Assembly: GCA_025451235.1 (NCBI GenBank)
Contig: JANWKT010000017.1
Location: 1-64,000 of the forward strand
Origin: Flavobacteriales bacterium
Lineage (GTDB): Bacteria > Bacteroidota > Bacteroidia > CAIKAF01
DNA: 64,000 nt
Direction of reading: 5' to 3'
A model generated the notes under the pieces. That model had not been told where the DNA came from. It searched no databases and saw only the letters and a list, made by a program, of their open reading frames with translations. Of this stretch, positions 1 through 9,366 are shown in pieces (the first letter of the stretch is position 1; each line of letters opens with the position of its first letter). The position numbers were made by a program, and so were the translations under genes.

Positions 1-1270
1 ACACAAACGGAGGCAGTTCCAGTATATGTTGGATTCCAATTAACAGATTCGGTGGCTGTGGTTCCGGAAATGGTTCCGGCAGCGGGTGGTGTGATGCTCC
101 ATGTATAGCTGGTTGCATTTGCAGCCGAAGTAGTATACGCATCAGATCCGGCTCCCTGGCATCTATTATTAATTCCGGAAGGTGTTGCTGGATTACCTAC
201 AGGGCCAGTAATGGTTACCATTACAAAACTGGTATCGGAAGGGCCATTGCACCCACTTGCAAGAACTCCTACATAAGCGGTTCCCTGATAAAGCGGATTC
301 CATGTGACAACTCCCAATGGAGAAATAGAACCGGCTGCCGGTGGAGAAAATACCCATGTATAGGAAGTAGCTCCTACCGCAGTTGACGTATATGCATCCG
401 TTCCGGCGCCAATACAACGTAATTGCGTACCGCTTGGAGTAGATGGAAGTCCAACTGTGGGATCTACCACTACTGAGAAACAAACGGGTCCCTGAGGATT
501 TCCACATCCAGTAGCAGTAACACAAACCTGTGCCGTTCCGTTATAAGCCGGATCCCAATCTACCGTGACCGAATCGTTGTTACTGGTAATCGTTCCTGCA
601 CCTGCGGTTAATGACCATGAATAATTGGATGCATCCGTGGCAGAGGAAATAAATAAACTATTGACGGCATCCTGGCAAATCGGGCTGGTACCGATTGGAG
701 TTATGGGTGCTCCAACAGCAGGAATTACATCCACCGGTGAACAAACCACTGCGGACGATCCGCAACCTACCGCCTGAACACATACCAAAGCTGTTCCTGT
801 ATAAGTAGGTCCCCAAGAAACCAGAGTTGAATCAGTAGTTCCACCCGTACTGTTTCCTGCACCGGTTACCGACCAGATATAACTGGTGGCGTTAGATGCG
901 AAAGTTGTAAAGGTATCCAGTCCTGCACCTACACATCGGGTGGTAATACCCACCGGATTTGCCGGATTTCCCACTGGAGGATTCACTACAAAAGTTTGAC
1001 AAATCGTTGGTGTTGGTCCGCCACAACCATCAGCCGTAACACATACTTGTCCAGGACCTGAAAATAATGCATCAAAAAATACGGTAGCAGAAGTTCCTGC
1101 GCCGATCACGGTATTTCCTGCACCGGATACCGACCAGCTATAGCTGGATGCATTGTTAGCCGTTGTGGTATAAACAGAACTTCCGGCCGGCATACAAAAT
1201 GTAGTTGTTCCCATAGGTGTAACCGGATTGGATACAGGAGGATTAATGGTTACTGTAGAATAAACAGGTG
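1..1270 (-). repeat. Tandem PKD-like domain repeats inside the surface protein
   Basis: The coding motif W-x-P-x-Y-x-G-T-A-x-V-C-V recurs at about 5, 258, 512 and 770, with a weaker copy near 1030. The period is therefore about 256 bases, or 85 residues. Each unit also carries a Y-x-W-S/V-x-x-P/G core and a C-x-G-A/S element. The array runs off the left edge, so the copy number is unknown. Confidence 0.8.
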
Positions 1271-4200
1271 CCGACCAACCGCAACATTGTTCTTTTACTC
1301 TATATCGAATATTATAGGTTGTTTGCGATCCTACACTCAAAGTAAATGAGGGGATCTGTGAATTAGAGGAAGCAACTATATCTCCCGGAGTAATTGCCGA
1401 GTTGGTGAATACGATCCATTCAAAATCAATTTCGGTTCCCCAGGTAGTTGCCGATAAACTAAAGGGTGCACCGGAGCATACAACGGTAGGGCTGATTGAA
1501 ATAGAAGGAAGTGTTCTTGTCCCGTCAGTAATTCTTATAGCATCATTGTACACCGATCCACTTGTAATATCAAATACTCCGGCTGCGTTAAATATAATAG
1601 TGGCCGTTCCTGAATTAACATTATAACTTGTAGTAGTGCTGTTGATATTGTTTTCGAAAGAAGCTGCACCAGGTAAAGACCATGAAGTGGCATTTCCAGA
1701 AATAATAATTTCAGAGTTTACACATCCTTTTGCGTTTTCGTAATAGTCAACCACAAGATTGATCGAATTCGGAACTGATCCACCTGACGCGGACGAGTTC
1801 AATGTAACAGAAGGTGATGTAGTAACAGTAGGATTGGTTCCTACACCTTGAACTGCAATAGCATGTGCAAATCCACTGGCACCATTTCCTCCGTTTCCAC
1901 CATTCCCACCATTCCCACCAATACCTCCAACACCACCATTTTGTGAATCACCGCATCCGTTTCCACCTGCGGTTGACCCCGCGCCGGCTGCTCCGGCGCC
2001 ACCAGTTCCGCCTGTACCACCTGTTCCTATTGAACCGGTTGTAAAGCTGCAATCAATAATTTGCGATCCTGTTCCATTATTAAAAATAAATATTCCGTAG
2101 GATGAGCCGCCGCCATGTGCACCGGTTGCAGCTCCACCGCCGCCACCGCCGCCGCCGCCGCCTGAACCACCTTCTCCGGCAACATCAGTAGCATTGCGAT
2201 CCGCACCACCACCACCGCCGCCGCCTGCTCCACCACCACCAAAACCAGGCATTCCATTAGCTCCAATTCCAGGGTTAAAATATCCCCCGGTATATGCTAC
2301 TACGCCATTAGCACCGCTTGCACCGTTGGCTCCATTTACTCCATTTATTCCATTACTTCCTCCTGGAGGCGCTTGGCAATTGCAATCCGTACAGGGTCCG
2401 CCTGCTCCACCACCACCAGCGGCACCACCGCCACCACCGGCTCCTGCAGATCCCCCATTCCCGTTATTTCCAGGATTATTTGAACTGGCACATCCACCTC
2501 CATAATCATTTCCTCCATTTCCTCCACTTCCTCCATTTCCACCTGCAGTTCCATTTCCGGCAGGCCCTGTTCCACCACCTCCACCTGAGCCAGCTCCACC
2601 TCCATTACCTCCATCACTATTGCCTAATCCGCAGTCACCGTCATTTCCATCCGCCCCTCCAGTGCCATTAGTAGCATTGTTAGGAGCACTAGCGCCGTTG
2701 GTTCCATTAGTAGCATTACCTGCATTTATTTTACACCTGCTAATGGTATAATTATCCGAACCATTGGTAATATAAACTACCATATTTGATCTCCCATTTC
2801 CCGAAACTGTTTGTCCGGAAGCAGGTCCTGTGTTCAATGTTAAATCCTGCAGCGACCATCCATCATCATTGTCAGCCTTGAAACCCACTACATGACCTAC
2901 ATCATTAGTCATGTCTTCTTGTCCTGAAAAATTGATGATCGTTTGGTTAGCAATAGCGGTTGACTTCGTCCAGATGCCTCCTGTATTTATCCATCCGCCT
3001 TCAACAACTAAATTATTTTGTAGCGGTAAAATATTTGATTCATTGTAAGTACCCCCTTCTATTCTGATCCAGGTTCGTGAACCTGAAATTAATTGAAAGG
3101 CCCTATTCACCGTTTGAACTGGAGTTGTTTCATATCCCAAGTTTGCATCGTTCCCGGAACCTCCATCTACATAAATAGTATTACAAGCCATTGGAGCAAT
3201 AGTAACATTACAACTGGCAGTAGCATCCGCAGCAGCACATGCATCTCCATAAGTTAAGGTGATAGTATAAAGTGCATTACTCGTAAAAGTAATATCAGTG
3301 CATGCTGAATTAGGATTTGAAATGCTCACCCCTCCTGAAGGAGTTACCGACCATGAATAAGTATTATTGATACTGGCTCCTGCATTGGGCTCTTGGGTAG
3401 TACAAAAGTTGTATGGACTACCAGGTGAGATGGATAAACCACATACAGAACTAACAATAGGCGCACCATAAGGCTGATAAGTAATCCTAACGCATTCTGT
3501 CGCGGTTGTTTGAGTCGAAAAATTAGGGGTGCAATTTGAAGTAACCAAGCATCTGTATAAAAGTGTTCCTGCGGTTTGAGGGGGTACATAAGTGGCGGAA
3601 GTGGCTCCAGGAATATTCACCCATCCTGTAACAGGACAATTTGAAGTAGGTACAGGATTGGTGGTTAAAGTATTCACTTGCCATTGATAATGCATTCCCA
3701 AGCTCCAGCCATTCCAGGAGTTAACAGCCACTGTCATACTTGTTGAGCTCCCAATGCATAAAGTTCTATCGGGTCCGCCTTGAGCCACAGCAGTTGGCTG
3801 GGTAGTGATCGTTGGTGAAGATGCAAATGACCAATTAATGATCAACTGATTAATTCCATAACCTGCTCCATTATTGTCGGGGCATCTGGTATGCATAGAA
3901 AGAAAGTCTCCAGACGTAAACTGGCCAGTGTACGTATTATTGACGCAAGGTGGATTTGAGTAAATATTAATATCCCCAATTCTTAACCTGCCGCATCTTG
4001 TATCATCATTATTAAATGCGCAACTATTGTCCTTTGTACAGTTATTTCCGCAAGCATCTTCTTCCCAACTTTCCATGTCTACATTGAGCTGGGTTGCCGG
4101 TACATTGAGGATAGTTGCTGCGGTAAAGCTTCCAGGATTAAAGTTGCTGCATGGAACTTCATCGGCTCCATACACACCTTGACCAGTGCAGCCTGTATAT

Positions 4201-4418
4201 TGATTACCACCTGTTACCTGTGTAAAGTTCCCACCATTATAACCGATCCAAACTTTATAGCGTGGATCAGGTTCGTTGCCGGATGCATCGTTGCCACAAT
4301 CCCAGTTATGACGAAAGCCATTAATTGAAACCGTTGCATTGATATTTACCTGTGAATAGGATTGGATAGTTGCAGAGAAAATACAAAATGCAATTACCGA
4401 TTGGAGGGTCTTTTTCAT
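1..4418 (-). CDS. Giant exported surface protein, N-terminal part (C-terminus beyond window)
   Basis: The minus frame is open from an ATG at 4418 to the left edge, 1,472 codons with no stop, so the C-terminus is missing. It starts MKKTLQSVIAFCIFS and ends its signal peptide near SYSQ. Residues about 30-200 are rich in Cys, Asn and Asp and I do not recognise them. A segment near residue 415 (IYVDGGSGNDANLG, then TPVQTVNRAF) looks like the opening of a DUF1565/pectate-lyase-type beta-helix. Residues about 565-855 are extremely glycine-rich. From about residue 1050 onward come PKD-like repeats with the pattern W(N/D)PxYxGTAxVCV. The family pattern suggests a large cell-surface adhesin or T9SS cargo. 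A sorting domain would be expected at the unseen C-terminus, which is an inference. No catalytic motif seen. Confidence 0.85.
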   Translation of the reverse strand, partial: MKKTLQSVIAFCIFSATIQSYSQVNINATVSINGFRHNWDCGNDASGNEPDPRYKVWIGYNGGNFTQVTGGNQYTGCTGQGVYGADEVPCSNFNPGSFTAATILNVPATQLNVDMESWEEDACGNNCTKDNSCAFNNDDTRCGRLRIGDINIYSNPPCVNNTYTGQFTSGDFLSMHTRCPDNNGAGYGINQLIINWSFASSPTITTQPTAVAQGGPDRTLCIGSSTSMTVAVNSWNGWSLGMHYQWQVNTLTTNPVPTSNCPVTGWVNIPGATSATYVPPQTAGTLLYRCLVTSNCTPNFSTQTTATECVRITYQPYGAPIVSSVCGLSISPGSPYNFCTTQEPNAGASINNTYSWSVTPSGGVSISNPNSACTDITFTSNALYTITLTYGDACAAADATASCNVTIAPMACNTIYVDGGSGNDANLGYETTPVQTVNRAFQLISGSRTWIRIEGGTYNESNILPLQNNLVVEGGWINTGGIWTKSTAIANQTIINFSGQEDMTNDVGHVVGFKADNDDGWSLQDLTLNTGPASGQTVSGNGRSNMVVYITNGSDNYTISRCKINAGNATNGTNGASAPNNATNGTGGADGNDGDCGLGNSDGGNGGGAGSGGGGGTGPAGNGTAGGNGGSGGNGGNDYGGGCASSNNPGNNGNGGSAGAGGGGGAAGGGGAGGPCTDCNCQAPPGGSNGINGVNGANGASGANGVVAYTGGYFNPGIGANGMPGFGGGGAGGGGGGGADRNATDVAGEGGSGGGGGGGGGGAATGAHGGGSSYGIFIFNNGTGSQIIDCSFTTGSIGTGGTGGTGGAGAAGAGSTAGGNGCGDSQNGGVGGIGGNGGNGGNGGNGASGFAHAIAVQGVGTNPTVTTSPSVTLNSSASGGSVPNSINLVVDYYENAKGCVNSEIIISGNATSWSLPGAASFENNINSTTTSYNVNSGTATIIFNAAGVFDITSGSVYNDAIRITDGTRTLPSISISPTVVCSGAPFSLSATTWGTEIDFEWIVFTNSAITPGDIVASSNSQIPSFTLSVGSQTTYNIRYRVKEQCCGWSAPVYSTVTINPPVSNPVTPMGTTTFCMPAGSSVYTTTANNASSYSWSVSGAGNTVIGAGTSATVFFDALFSGPGQVCVTADGCGGPTPTICQTFVVNPPVGNPANPVGITTRCVGAGLDTFTTFASNATSYIWSVTGAGNSTGGTTDSTLVSWGPTYTGTALVCVQAVGCGSSAVVCSPVDVIPAVGAPITPIGTSPICQDAVNSLFISSATDASNYSWSLTAGAGTITSNNDSVTVDWDPAYNGTAQVCVTATGCGNPQGPVCFSVVVDPTVGLPSTPSGTQLRCIGAGTDAYTSTAVGATSYTWVFSPPAAGSISPLGVVTWNPLYQGTAYVGVLASGCNGPSDTSFVMVTITGPVGNPATPSGINNRCQGAGSDAYTTSAANATSYTWSITPPAAGTISGTTATESVNWNPTYTGTASVC
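1850..2720 (-). repeat. Glycine-rich low-complexity coding segment
   Basis: In the minus coding frame this stretch is made of GG, GGNGG, GAxGG and AGxGG runs with scattered Asn, Ser, Ala and Thr. It is broken by one non-repetitive patch (IFIFNNGTGSQIIDCSF). Codons GGN dominate, so the plus strand reads as CCA/CCG/CCT runs. It gives false Pro-rich and Ala/Val-rich open frames on both strands. It may form collagen-like or beta-helix turns, which is an inference. Confidence 0.8.
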
Positions 4419-4670
4419 ACTCTGTATGGATAAGTGTTATGCCTGAGTTCTACTTAGGGAACCCGAAGCTAAAACCTTTCCATGAGCAAACCAAAAAATA
4501 TGTTAAATAATACAGGCTATTGTGCTGTTATTTACCAGGCAAATTCCAAAAATACAGCCTGCCAAAATGTTACGTAACATTCAGTCAAGTTTCTGCTAAC
4601 ATTCATTTAATGGTCTATTTGATTGTCCACATTTCTAAACGATTTAGGTGCAATGCATAGTCAAGCATCA

Positions 4671-4692
4671 CCTAAGTACGCAAAAGTATTAG
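4671..4692 (-). repeat. 22-bp promoter-proximal element, copy 1
   Basis: Differs at two of 22 positions from 17177-17198. Both copies contain a TAnnTTTG box followed directly by CGTACT(T/A)AGG on the minus strand, and both lie upstream of an exported-protein gene. Either a shared regulatory element or a conserved start-of-transcript sequence. Confidence 0.6.
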
Positions 4693-4709
4693 CATATAAA
4701 AAAGATCAA
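4681..4709 (-). promoter_or_regulatory. Bacteroidetes-type promoter for the giant surface protein
   Basis: On the minus strand a TTG (4709-4707) is followed after 18 bp by TACTTTTG (4688-4681), fitting TTG-N17-23-TAnnTTTG. It lies just past the recQ stop. Transcription would begin near 4675, giving a leader of about 255 bases before the ATG at 4418. I see no gene in that leader (4419-4670). Confidence 0.5.
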
Positions 4710-4712
4710 AAA

Positions 4713-6902
4713 TTAATTCCCGAGATCGGAGATAAATTTAATGCGCATAAGTCTTAGTTCATCTTCTTCATACACATCTCCAAATTCGTCCAGAATGGGT
4801 TGTAAACTATCCGTTTCCGCTTCACGAAGGATTTCAAAAATCTCTTCCTGGTCATCTTTATCGATCAGCCGGTTGATATAATAATTGAGGTCAATTTTTG
4901 TTCCAGAACTCACAATGGATTCAAGCTCAGCCAGCAGATCGTGCATAGAAACTCCTTTATTGCCGGCAAAATCTTCCAAAGGAAGCTTGCGATCAATAGC
5001 TTGTATGATGGATACTTTCATAGCCGATTTATTGGCAACGGTTTTTACCATCATATCAAACGGCCGCTCTATCTCATTTTCCTCTACATACTTGGCGATC
5101 GTTTCAATAAATTGCTTGCCATATTTAGCCGCCTTCCCTTCGCCCACTCCTGAAATATTTTTCAATTCATCCATGGTTATGGGGTACTGGGTTGACATTT
5201 CTTCCAAAGAAGGATCCTGAAATATCACGAACGGTGGAAGATTCAATCTTTTGGCTACTGTTTTACGTAAATCTTTCAGCATCACCATCAATGCTTCATC
5301 GAGGGCTCCTCCACCTTTTTCTTTGGTAATAATATCGGCATCATTCTCTTCGGCATCATAATCCCTATCTCTCGTAAACATTAATGGTTCAGGGTTTTTA
5401 AGGTATTCATGCCCTTTTTCATTGATATAAAGAGTACCATAATTCTCAATTTCTTTGGACAATAAACTATGCACCAAAGCCTGTCGGATGATCGCATTCC
5501 AAAAACGTTCGTCTTCATAATCCCCTTTTGCAAAAATATCCAATAGGTTATGCTTGTATTGTTTAACACTATTGCTTACGATGCCGGTAAGCACCTGTAC
5601 AATATGATTGCTTTTGAGCTTTCCTTTAATTTCGTTCATGGTCTCGAGCAGCAAAATCAAATGCTCCTGGGCATCGAACCTTTCTTTAGGATTTACACAA
5701 TTATCACAATTGTTGCAATTTGCATCATCGTATTCTTCACCGAAGTAATGCAGCAATGATTTTCTTCTGCAGCTGCTTGTCTCAGAAAAAGCAACTACTT
5801 CGTACATCAACAACTTATTGATCTCCTGCTCCGCAATTGGTTTGCCGGATAAAAGCTTTTCAAGCTTCTGAATATCATCATATGCATAAAAGGAAACACA
5901 TCTTCCTTCACCGCCATCTCTTCCAGCACGGCCTGTTTCCTGGTAATAACTTTCCAGACTCTTAGGGATATCATGGTGAATGATGTATCGGATATCCGGC
6001 TTGTCAATTCCCATTCCAAATGCAATAGTAGCAACAATTACATCCACCTCTTCCAACAAGAACATATCCTGATGTCGGGCCCTTGTTTTTGCATCCATAC
6101 CAGCATGATAGGGGACAGCCAATACTCCATTTACCTGTAGTTGCTCTGCAATCTCTTCCACTTTTTTCCTGCTCTGGCAATAAACAATACCGCTCTTTCC
6201 TGTATTCCCCTTTACATATTTAATGATCTCTTTATTTACATTTTTCTTGGGACGGATCTCATAATATAAATTCGCCCGGTTAAAGGAATCCTTATATACA
6301 ATCGCCTCCTGCATGCCGAGGTTCTTCAAAATATCCTGTTGAACTTTGGGTGTAGCGGTGGCAGTTAATGCGATAATAGGAACCCGGTCTATTTCTTCAA
6401 TAATAGGTCGCAGTCTTCGGTATTCAGGTCTGAAATCATGGCCCCACTCAGAAATACAATGCGCTTCATCGATCGCAAAAAATGAAATTTTAATGCTTTG
6501 TAAAAACTCAACATTTTCTTCCTTTGTGAGTGATTCCGGGGCAACATATAAGAGTTTGGTAACTCCATCAACAATATCCTTCTTTACTTTATCCCGTTCG
6601 GTTTTGCTGAGTGATGAATTGAAAAAATGTGCAATGCCATCCACCTCTCCATAGCCCCTGATGCTATCCACCTGGTTTTTCATTAAAGCAATTAAAGGGG
6701 ATACGATAATGGCAGTTCCCTCACTGATCAATGCCGGTAATTGATAACACAAGGACTTACCCCCACCGGTTGGCATAATAACAAAGGTATCCTTCCCACT
6801 TAACAGGCTATTGATAATAGCATCCTGCTGACCTTTGAATTTCCCAAACCCAAAATACTTCTTAAGCTGCTGGTGTAGTGTTAACTCCTCTAATTCTGGC
6901 AT
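4713..6902 (-). CDS. recQ: ATP-dependent DNA helicase RecQ
   Basis: A 3'-5' DNA helicase used in recombination and repair. The 729 residues show Walker A MPTGGGKS at 43-50, the DEAH box at 145-148 inside AIDEAHCISEWGHDFRP, SF2 motif III TATAT near 180, and motif VI QETGRAGRDG at 321-330. The RQC zinc site is Cys378, Cys396, Cys399 and Cys402, and an HRDC domain lies around 535-610 (ISGVGEGKAAKYGKQF). An acidic C-terminal tail of about 110 residues makes it longer than the 609-residue E. coli enzyme. Long RecQ proteins of this type are usual in Bacteroidetes. A near-consensus -7 box (TATATTTA) lies just upstream. Confidence 0.97.
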   Translation of the reverse strand: MPELEELTLHQQLKKYFGFGKFKGQQDAIINSLLSGKDTFVIMPTGGGKSLCYQLPALISEGTAIIVSPLIALMKNQVDSIRGYGEVDGIAHFFNSSLSKTERDKVKKDIVDGVTKLLYVAPESLTKEENVEFLQSIKISFFAIDEAHCISEWGHDFRPEYRRLRPIIEEIDRVPIIALTATATPKVQQDILKNLGMQEAIVYKDSFNRANLYYEIRPKKNVNKEIIKYVKGNTGKSGIVYCQSRKKVEEIAEQLQVNGVLAVPYHAGMDAKTRARHQDMFLLEEVDVIVATIAFGMGIDKPDIRYIIHHDIPKSLESYYQETGRAGRDGGEGRCVSFYAYDDIQKLEKLLSGKPIAEQEINKLLMYEVVAFSETSSCRRKSLLHYFGEEYDDANCNNCDNCVNPKERFDAQEHLILLLETMNEIKGKLKSNHIVQVLTGIVSNSVKQYKHNLLDIFAKGDYEDERFWNAIIRQALVHSLLSKEIENYGTLYINEKGHEYLKNPEPLMFTRDRDYDAEENDADIITKEKGGGALDEALMVMLKDLRKTVAKRLNLPPFVIFQDPSLEEMSTQYPITMDELKNISGVGEGKAAKYGKQFIETIAKYVEENEIERPFDMMVKTVANKSAMKVSIIQAIDRKLPLEDFAGNKGVSMHDLLAELESIVSSGTKIDLNYYINRLIDKDDQEEIFEILREAETDSLQPILDEFGDVYEEDELRLMRIKFISDLGN

Positions 6903-6972
6903 AATCCCTCTTTTAATCTCTTAAATATACATATTTAACTAATACCGTCATAAAAAAAATAGGTGAATGACC

Positions 6973-7719
6973 TTATTTTTTACCTGTGCCGGGTACTTTA
7001 AAACAATACTTCTTTTTTATTTGTTTTGCGCTTAGTTCAAGCACATTAATATCCATTTCTATGTTTTCTACAGGTTTATCCAATGGCCCCGTTTGTGCCA
7101 TAGCTATTTTATCAATTACCTCTAATCCGCTGATTACCTCACCAAAAACAGTATACTGCATATCTAGTTGGGGAGAACCCCCTGCTTCCGTATATGCCTT
7201 CCGCATTTCTGCAGAAAACTTGAATGCTGGATTCTTGGTGGCAGTGGCAATTTGTTTTTCGATCAGATCCAAGGATTGGCTATTGAATTTTGAACCTTGA
7301 ACAATATAAAACTGTGACCCTGAAGAAGCTCTTTCAGGATTCAACTGGTCTCCAAGCCGGGCTGCGGCTAATACCCCTTTTTTATGATAATGACTCCCTG
7401 ATATCTCCGCCTCGATGGTGTAACCGGGTCCACCTTGCCCCCATTGGTCTTTGAGTTTTTCATCTTTGGAGTTAGGATCTCCTCCCTGGATCATAAAATC
7501 CTTGATAACACGATGAAACTTGGTTTGGTCATAAAACCCCTCCCTGGCCAGTTTCAAAAAATTCTCCTTATGCTTAGGCGTATCATCATACAACCAAACA
7601 TACATATTGCCCTTATTGGTAATAATTTCAACCACCGGATACTTGATCACTCCGGAAATGCCCGCTATTGGTGTTAGTGAAAATAGGGTAAATAAAAGTA
7701 TGAGCCCAATTTTTTTCAT
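6973..7719 (-). CDS. Exported cyclophilin-type peptidyl-prolyl cis-trans isomerase
   Basis: Catalyses cis-trans isomerisation of X-Pro bonds, here probably in the periplasm because the protein opens with a signal peptide (MKKIGLILLFTLFSLTPIAG). Cyclophilin landmarks are FHRVIKDFMIQGGDP (68-82, with the active-site Arg), GSQFYI (134-139) and FGEVISGLEVIDKI (about 192-205). An extra insert of about 50 residues sits between the last two. The gene lies 70 bp upstream of recQ on the same strand. The two could share a transcript, but their functions are unrelated. Confidence 0.93.
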   Translation of the reverse strand: MKKIGLILLFTLFSLTPIAGISGVIKYPVVEIITNKGNMYVWLYDDTPKHKENFLKLAREGFYDQTKFHRVIKDFMIQGGDPNSKDEKLKDQWGQGGPGYTIEAEISGSHYHKKGVLAAARLGDQLNPERASSGSQFYIVQGSKFNSQSLDLIEKQIATATKNPAFKFSAEMRKAYTEAGGSPQLDMQYTVFGEVISGLEVIDKIAMAQTGPLDKPVENIEMDINVLELSAKQIKKKYCFKVPGTGKK

Positions 7720-7780
7720 AAGTACTGATCACTTAAAAATAAAATAATTTTCTAAAAGCACCAAATCGTTTGAATGCTGT

Positions 7781-7788
7781 TACTTTTG
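7781..7788 (+). promoter_or_regulatory. -7 promoter element TACTTTTG for the PhoX-like gene
   Basis: Exact TAnnTTTG match 30 bases before the ATG at 7819. It lies downstream of the alternative ATG at 7774, which would therefore not be in the transcript. No clear -33 TTG was found at the usual distance. Confidence 0.5.
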
Positions 7789-7818
7789 TCAAGTATCTTA
7801 TTCTTTAATTCCTTTATT

Positions 7819-9294
7819 ATGGTGAAAACAATTTACCTGTTGGTTTTTTCTGCTTCATCCATTCTTGCTGGAACCCTTTTTTTTAAAAGGGATGCGAATA
7901 TCGCAAAAAATTCCCAGGATATGAATAGCCCAAAGCCACTATTTGCAACTGTTAACTATAATTATACAACCACTAGCCTCCTTCTGCCTAAGGGATTTCA
8001 ATATCAGGTTTTATTCTCTGAAGGAGATGAGGTAGTAACCGCCAATGGAGCCACCGGAATGGCCAAGAAAAATCACGATTTTGTGGCTTATCTGCCTATT
8101 GATAAATTAGGCAAACAGGGCTATTTATATGTAGGTCATGAAACAAGGATCAAAGACCCCATTTTGGGTGATGGAGGAGGGGGAACCGTGCTTAAAATCC
8201 AATTTTCTAAAAAGAAATGGGAGGTCATTGGCAAAAAAAGAAATGTAGATTTTAGCGCTGTAGGGGGTACTATTCTCAATTGCGGAGGTACGATAACTCC
8301 AAACGGATATATACTATCCGCTGAAGAATACTTCCCACAATCCAACGAGGAGATTGAAAAATATATCAGTCAGCTTGGAAAATTTAATGGAAAACCTAAG
8401 TTTGAGAATTTCGGATGGATGGTGATGGTCAACCCCTCCAGTGCACAGGCCAGTCAAAAAGTCATCAATTTTGGCCGTTATGTTCACGAAGATGCACATT
8501 GCACCAAAGACGGGATGACCGTATATCTCACCGACGATTTTTGCCCTGGAGTATTTTTTAAATTCCAATGTATACGACCCAATGATTATACCGAAGGGCA
8601 GCTCTATGCTTATCAGCAAAGTGTGGATGGAAATAGCGGTTCCTGGCTTGCTTTGCCGATGGATTATGAATCATTGAAAAATGCCAGAGAAGTAGCGATA
8701 AAAATGGGAGCTACCATGTTTGTAAGGCAGGAATGGGTGGATGAAGCAAATGGTAAGATCTATATTACCGAAACCGGAACAGATAGCATAGACTTTACGA
8801 AAGGAGTAAAATTGGGGGGAACCACTCCCAATTACCTGGAATCCAAGAAAACAGGAACCCATAAATATTTTGATCCCTATGGCCGGATTCTGGTTTTCGA
8901 CCCTTCTACCAATAAAATGGAGCCTTTAATAGAAGGTGGTCTGATGAGTGATGGGGGATTTTTTAGCAATCCTGATGGCTTGCATGTGGCCAAGATCAAG
9001 GGAAAGACATATTTGTTGATCAACGAGGATATTATTGATCTAACGCATGGCAGAGTGGATAAAAACGCTGAGCTCAGCAACCAATATTATAATGATATCT
9101 ATTTTTACGATCTGAGCTTACCTGCTGATAGAAACAGTTTAAGGCGGTTTGCTGTGGGCCCAAGAGGTTGCGAAACTACTGGTAGTTGGTATGTGCCTGC
9201 AACGAAAACCTATTTTTTTAGTGTTCATGGACCAGATCGTACTAACCCGGAGCCTTTTAACAAGAGTTGCGTAGTGGCGGTAAGTGGTTTTTAA
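7819..9294 (+). CDS. PhoX-like (DUF839) exported phosphatase
   Basis: 491 residues from the ATG at 7819. An in-frame ATG at 7774 is rejected because the promoter box lies between the two. The N-terminus is a hydrophobic export signal (MVKTIYLLVFSASSILAG). Family marks include NCGGTITPNGYILSAEEYF, which corresponds to the PhoX segment CxGGxTPWGTxLTCEE, then GRYVHEDAH, YLTDDFCPGVFFKF and FSNPDGLHV. PhoX enzymes are Ca/Fe-dependent alkaline phosphatases that release phosphate outside the cytoplasm. Many DUF839 proteins are untested, so the exact substrate is open. The gene stands alone between a divergent cyclophilin gene and a small membrane protein. Confidence 0.85.
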   Translation: MVKTIYLLVFSASSILAGTLFFKRDANIAKNSQDMNSPKPLFATVNYNYTTTSLLLPKGFQYQVLFSEGDEVVTANGATGMAKKNHDFVAYLPIDKLGKQGYLYVGHETRIKDPILGDGGGGTVLKIQFSKKKWEVIGKKRNVDFSAVGGTILNCGGTITPNGYILSAEEYFPQSNEEIEKYISQLGKFNGKPKFENFGWMVMVNPSSAQASQKVINFGRYVHEDAHCTKDGMTVYLTDDFCPGVFFKFQCIRPNDYTEGQLYAYQQSVDGNSGSWLALPMDYESLKNAREVAIKMGATMFVRQEWVDEANGKIYITETGTDSIDFTKGVKLGGTTPNYLESKKTGTHKYFDPYGRILVFDPSTNKMEPLIEGGLMSDGGFFSNPDGLHVAKIKGKTYLLINEDIIDLTHGRVDKNAELSNQYYNDIYFYDLSLPADRNSLRRFAVGPRGCETTGSWYVPATKTYFFSVHGPDRTNPEPFNKSCVVAVSGF

Positions 9295-9366
9295 AAATGG
9301 TTTTTATGATATAAATTGCAACATAATAGCCCTAAAACCGTTTTTAGTTTTAATTATTTCAACCAG

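Noticed and set aside
1-1270. DNA repeat array such as CRISPR or transposon copies
   Set aside because: The 256-base period is a protein-domain repeat in one continuous reading frame, with divergent DNA.
2027-2671. Pro-, His- and Val-rich open frames on both strands
   Set aside because: They are out-of-frame readings of the glycine-rich segment of the minus-strand surface protein, which is open through the whole stretch.
7774-7818. Upstream ATG for the PhoX-like gene
   Set aside because: The -7 box at 7781-7788 lies after this ATG; the ATG at 7819 also gives a normal export signal.
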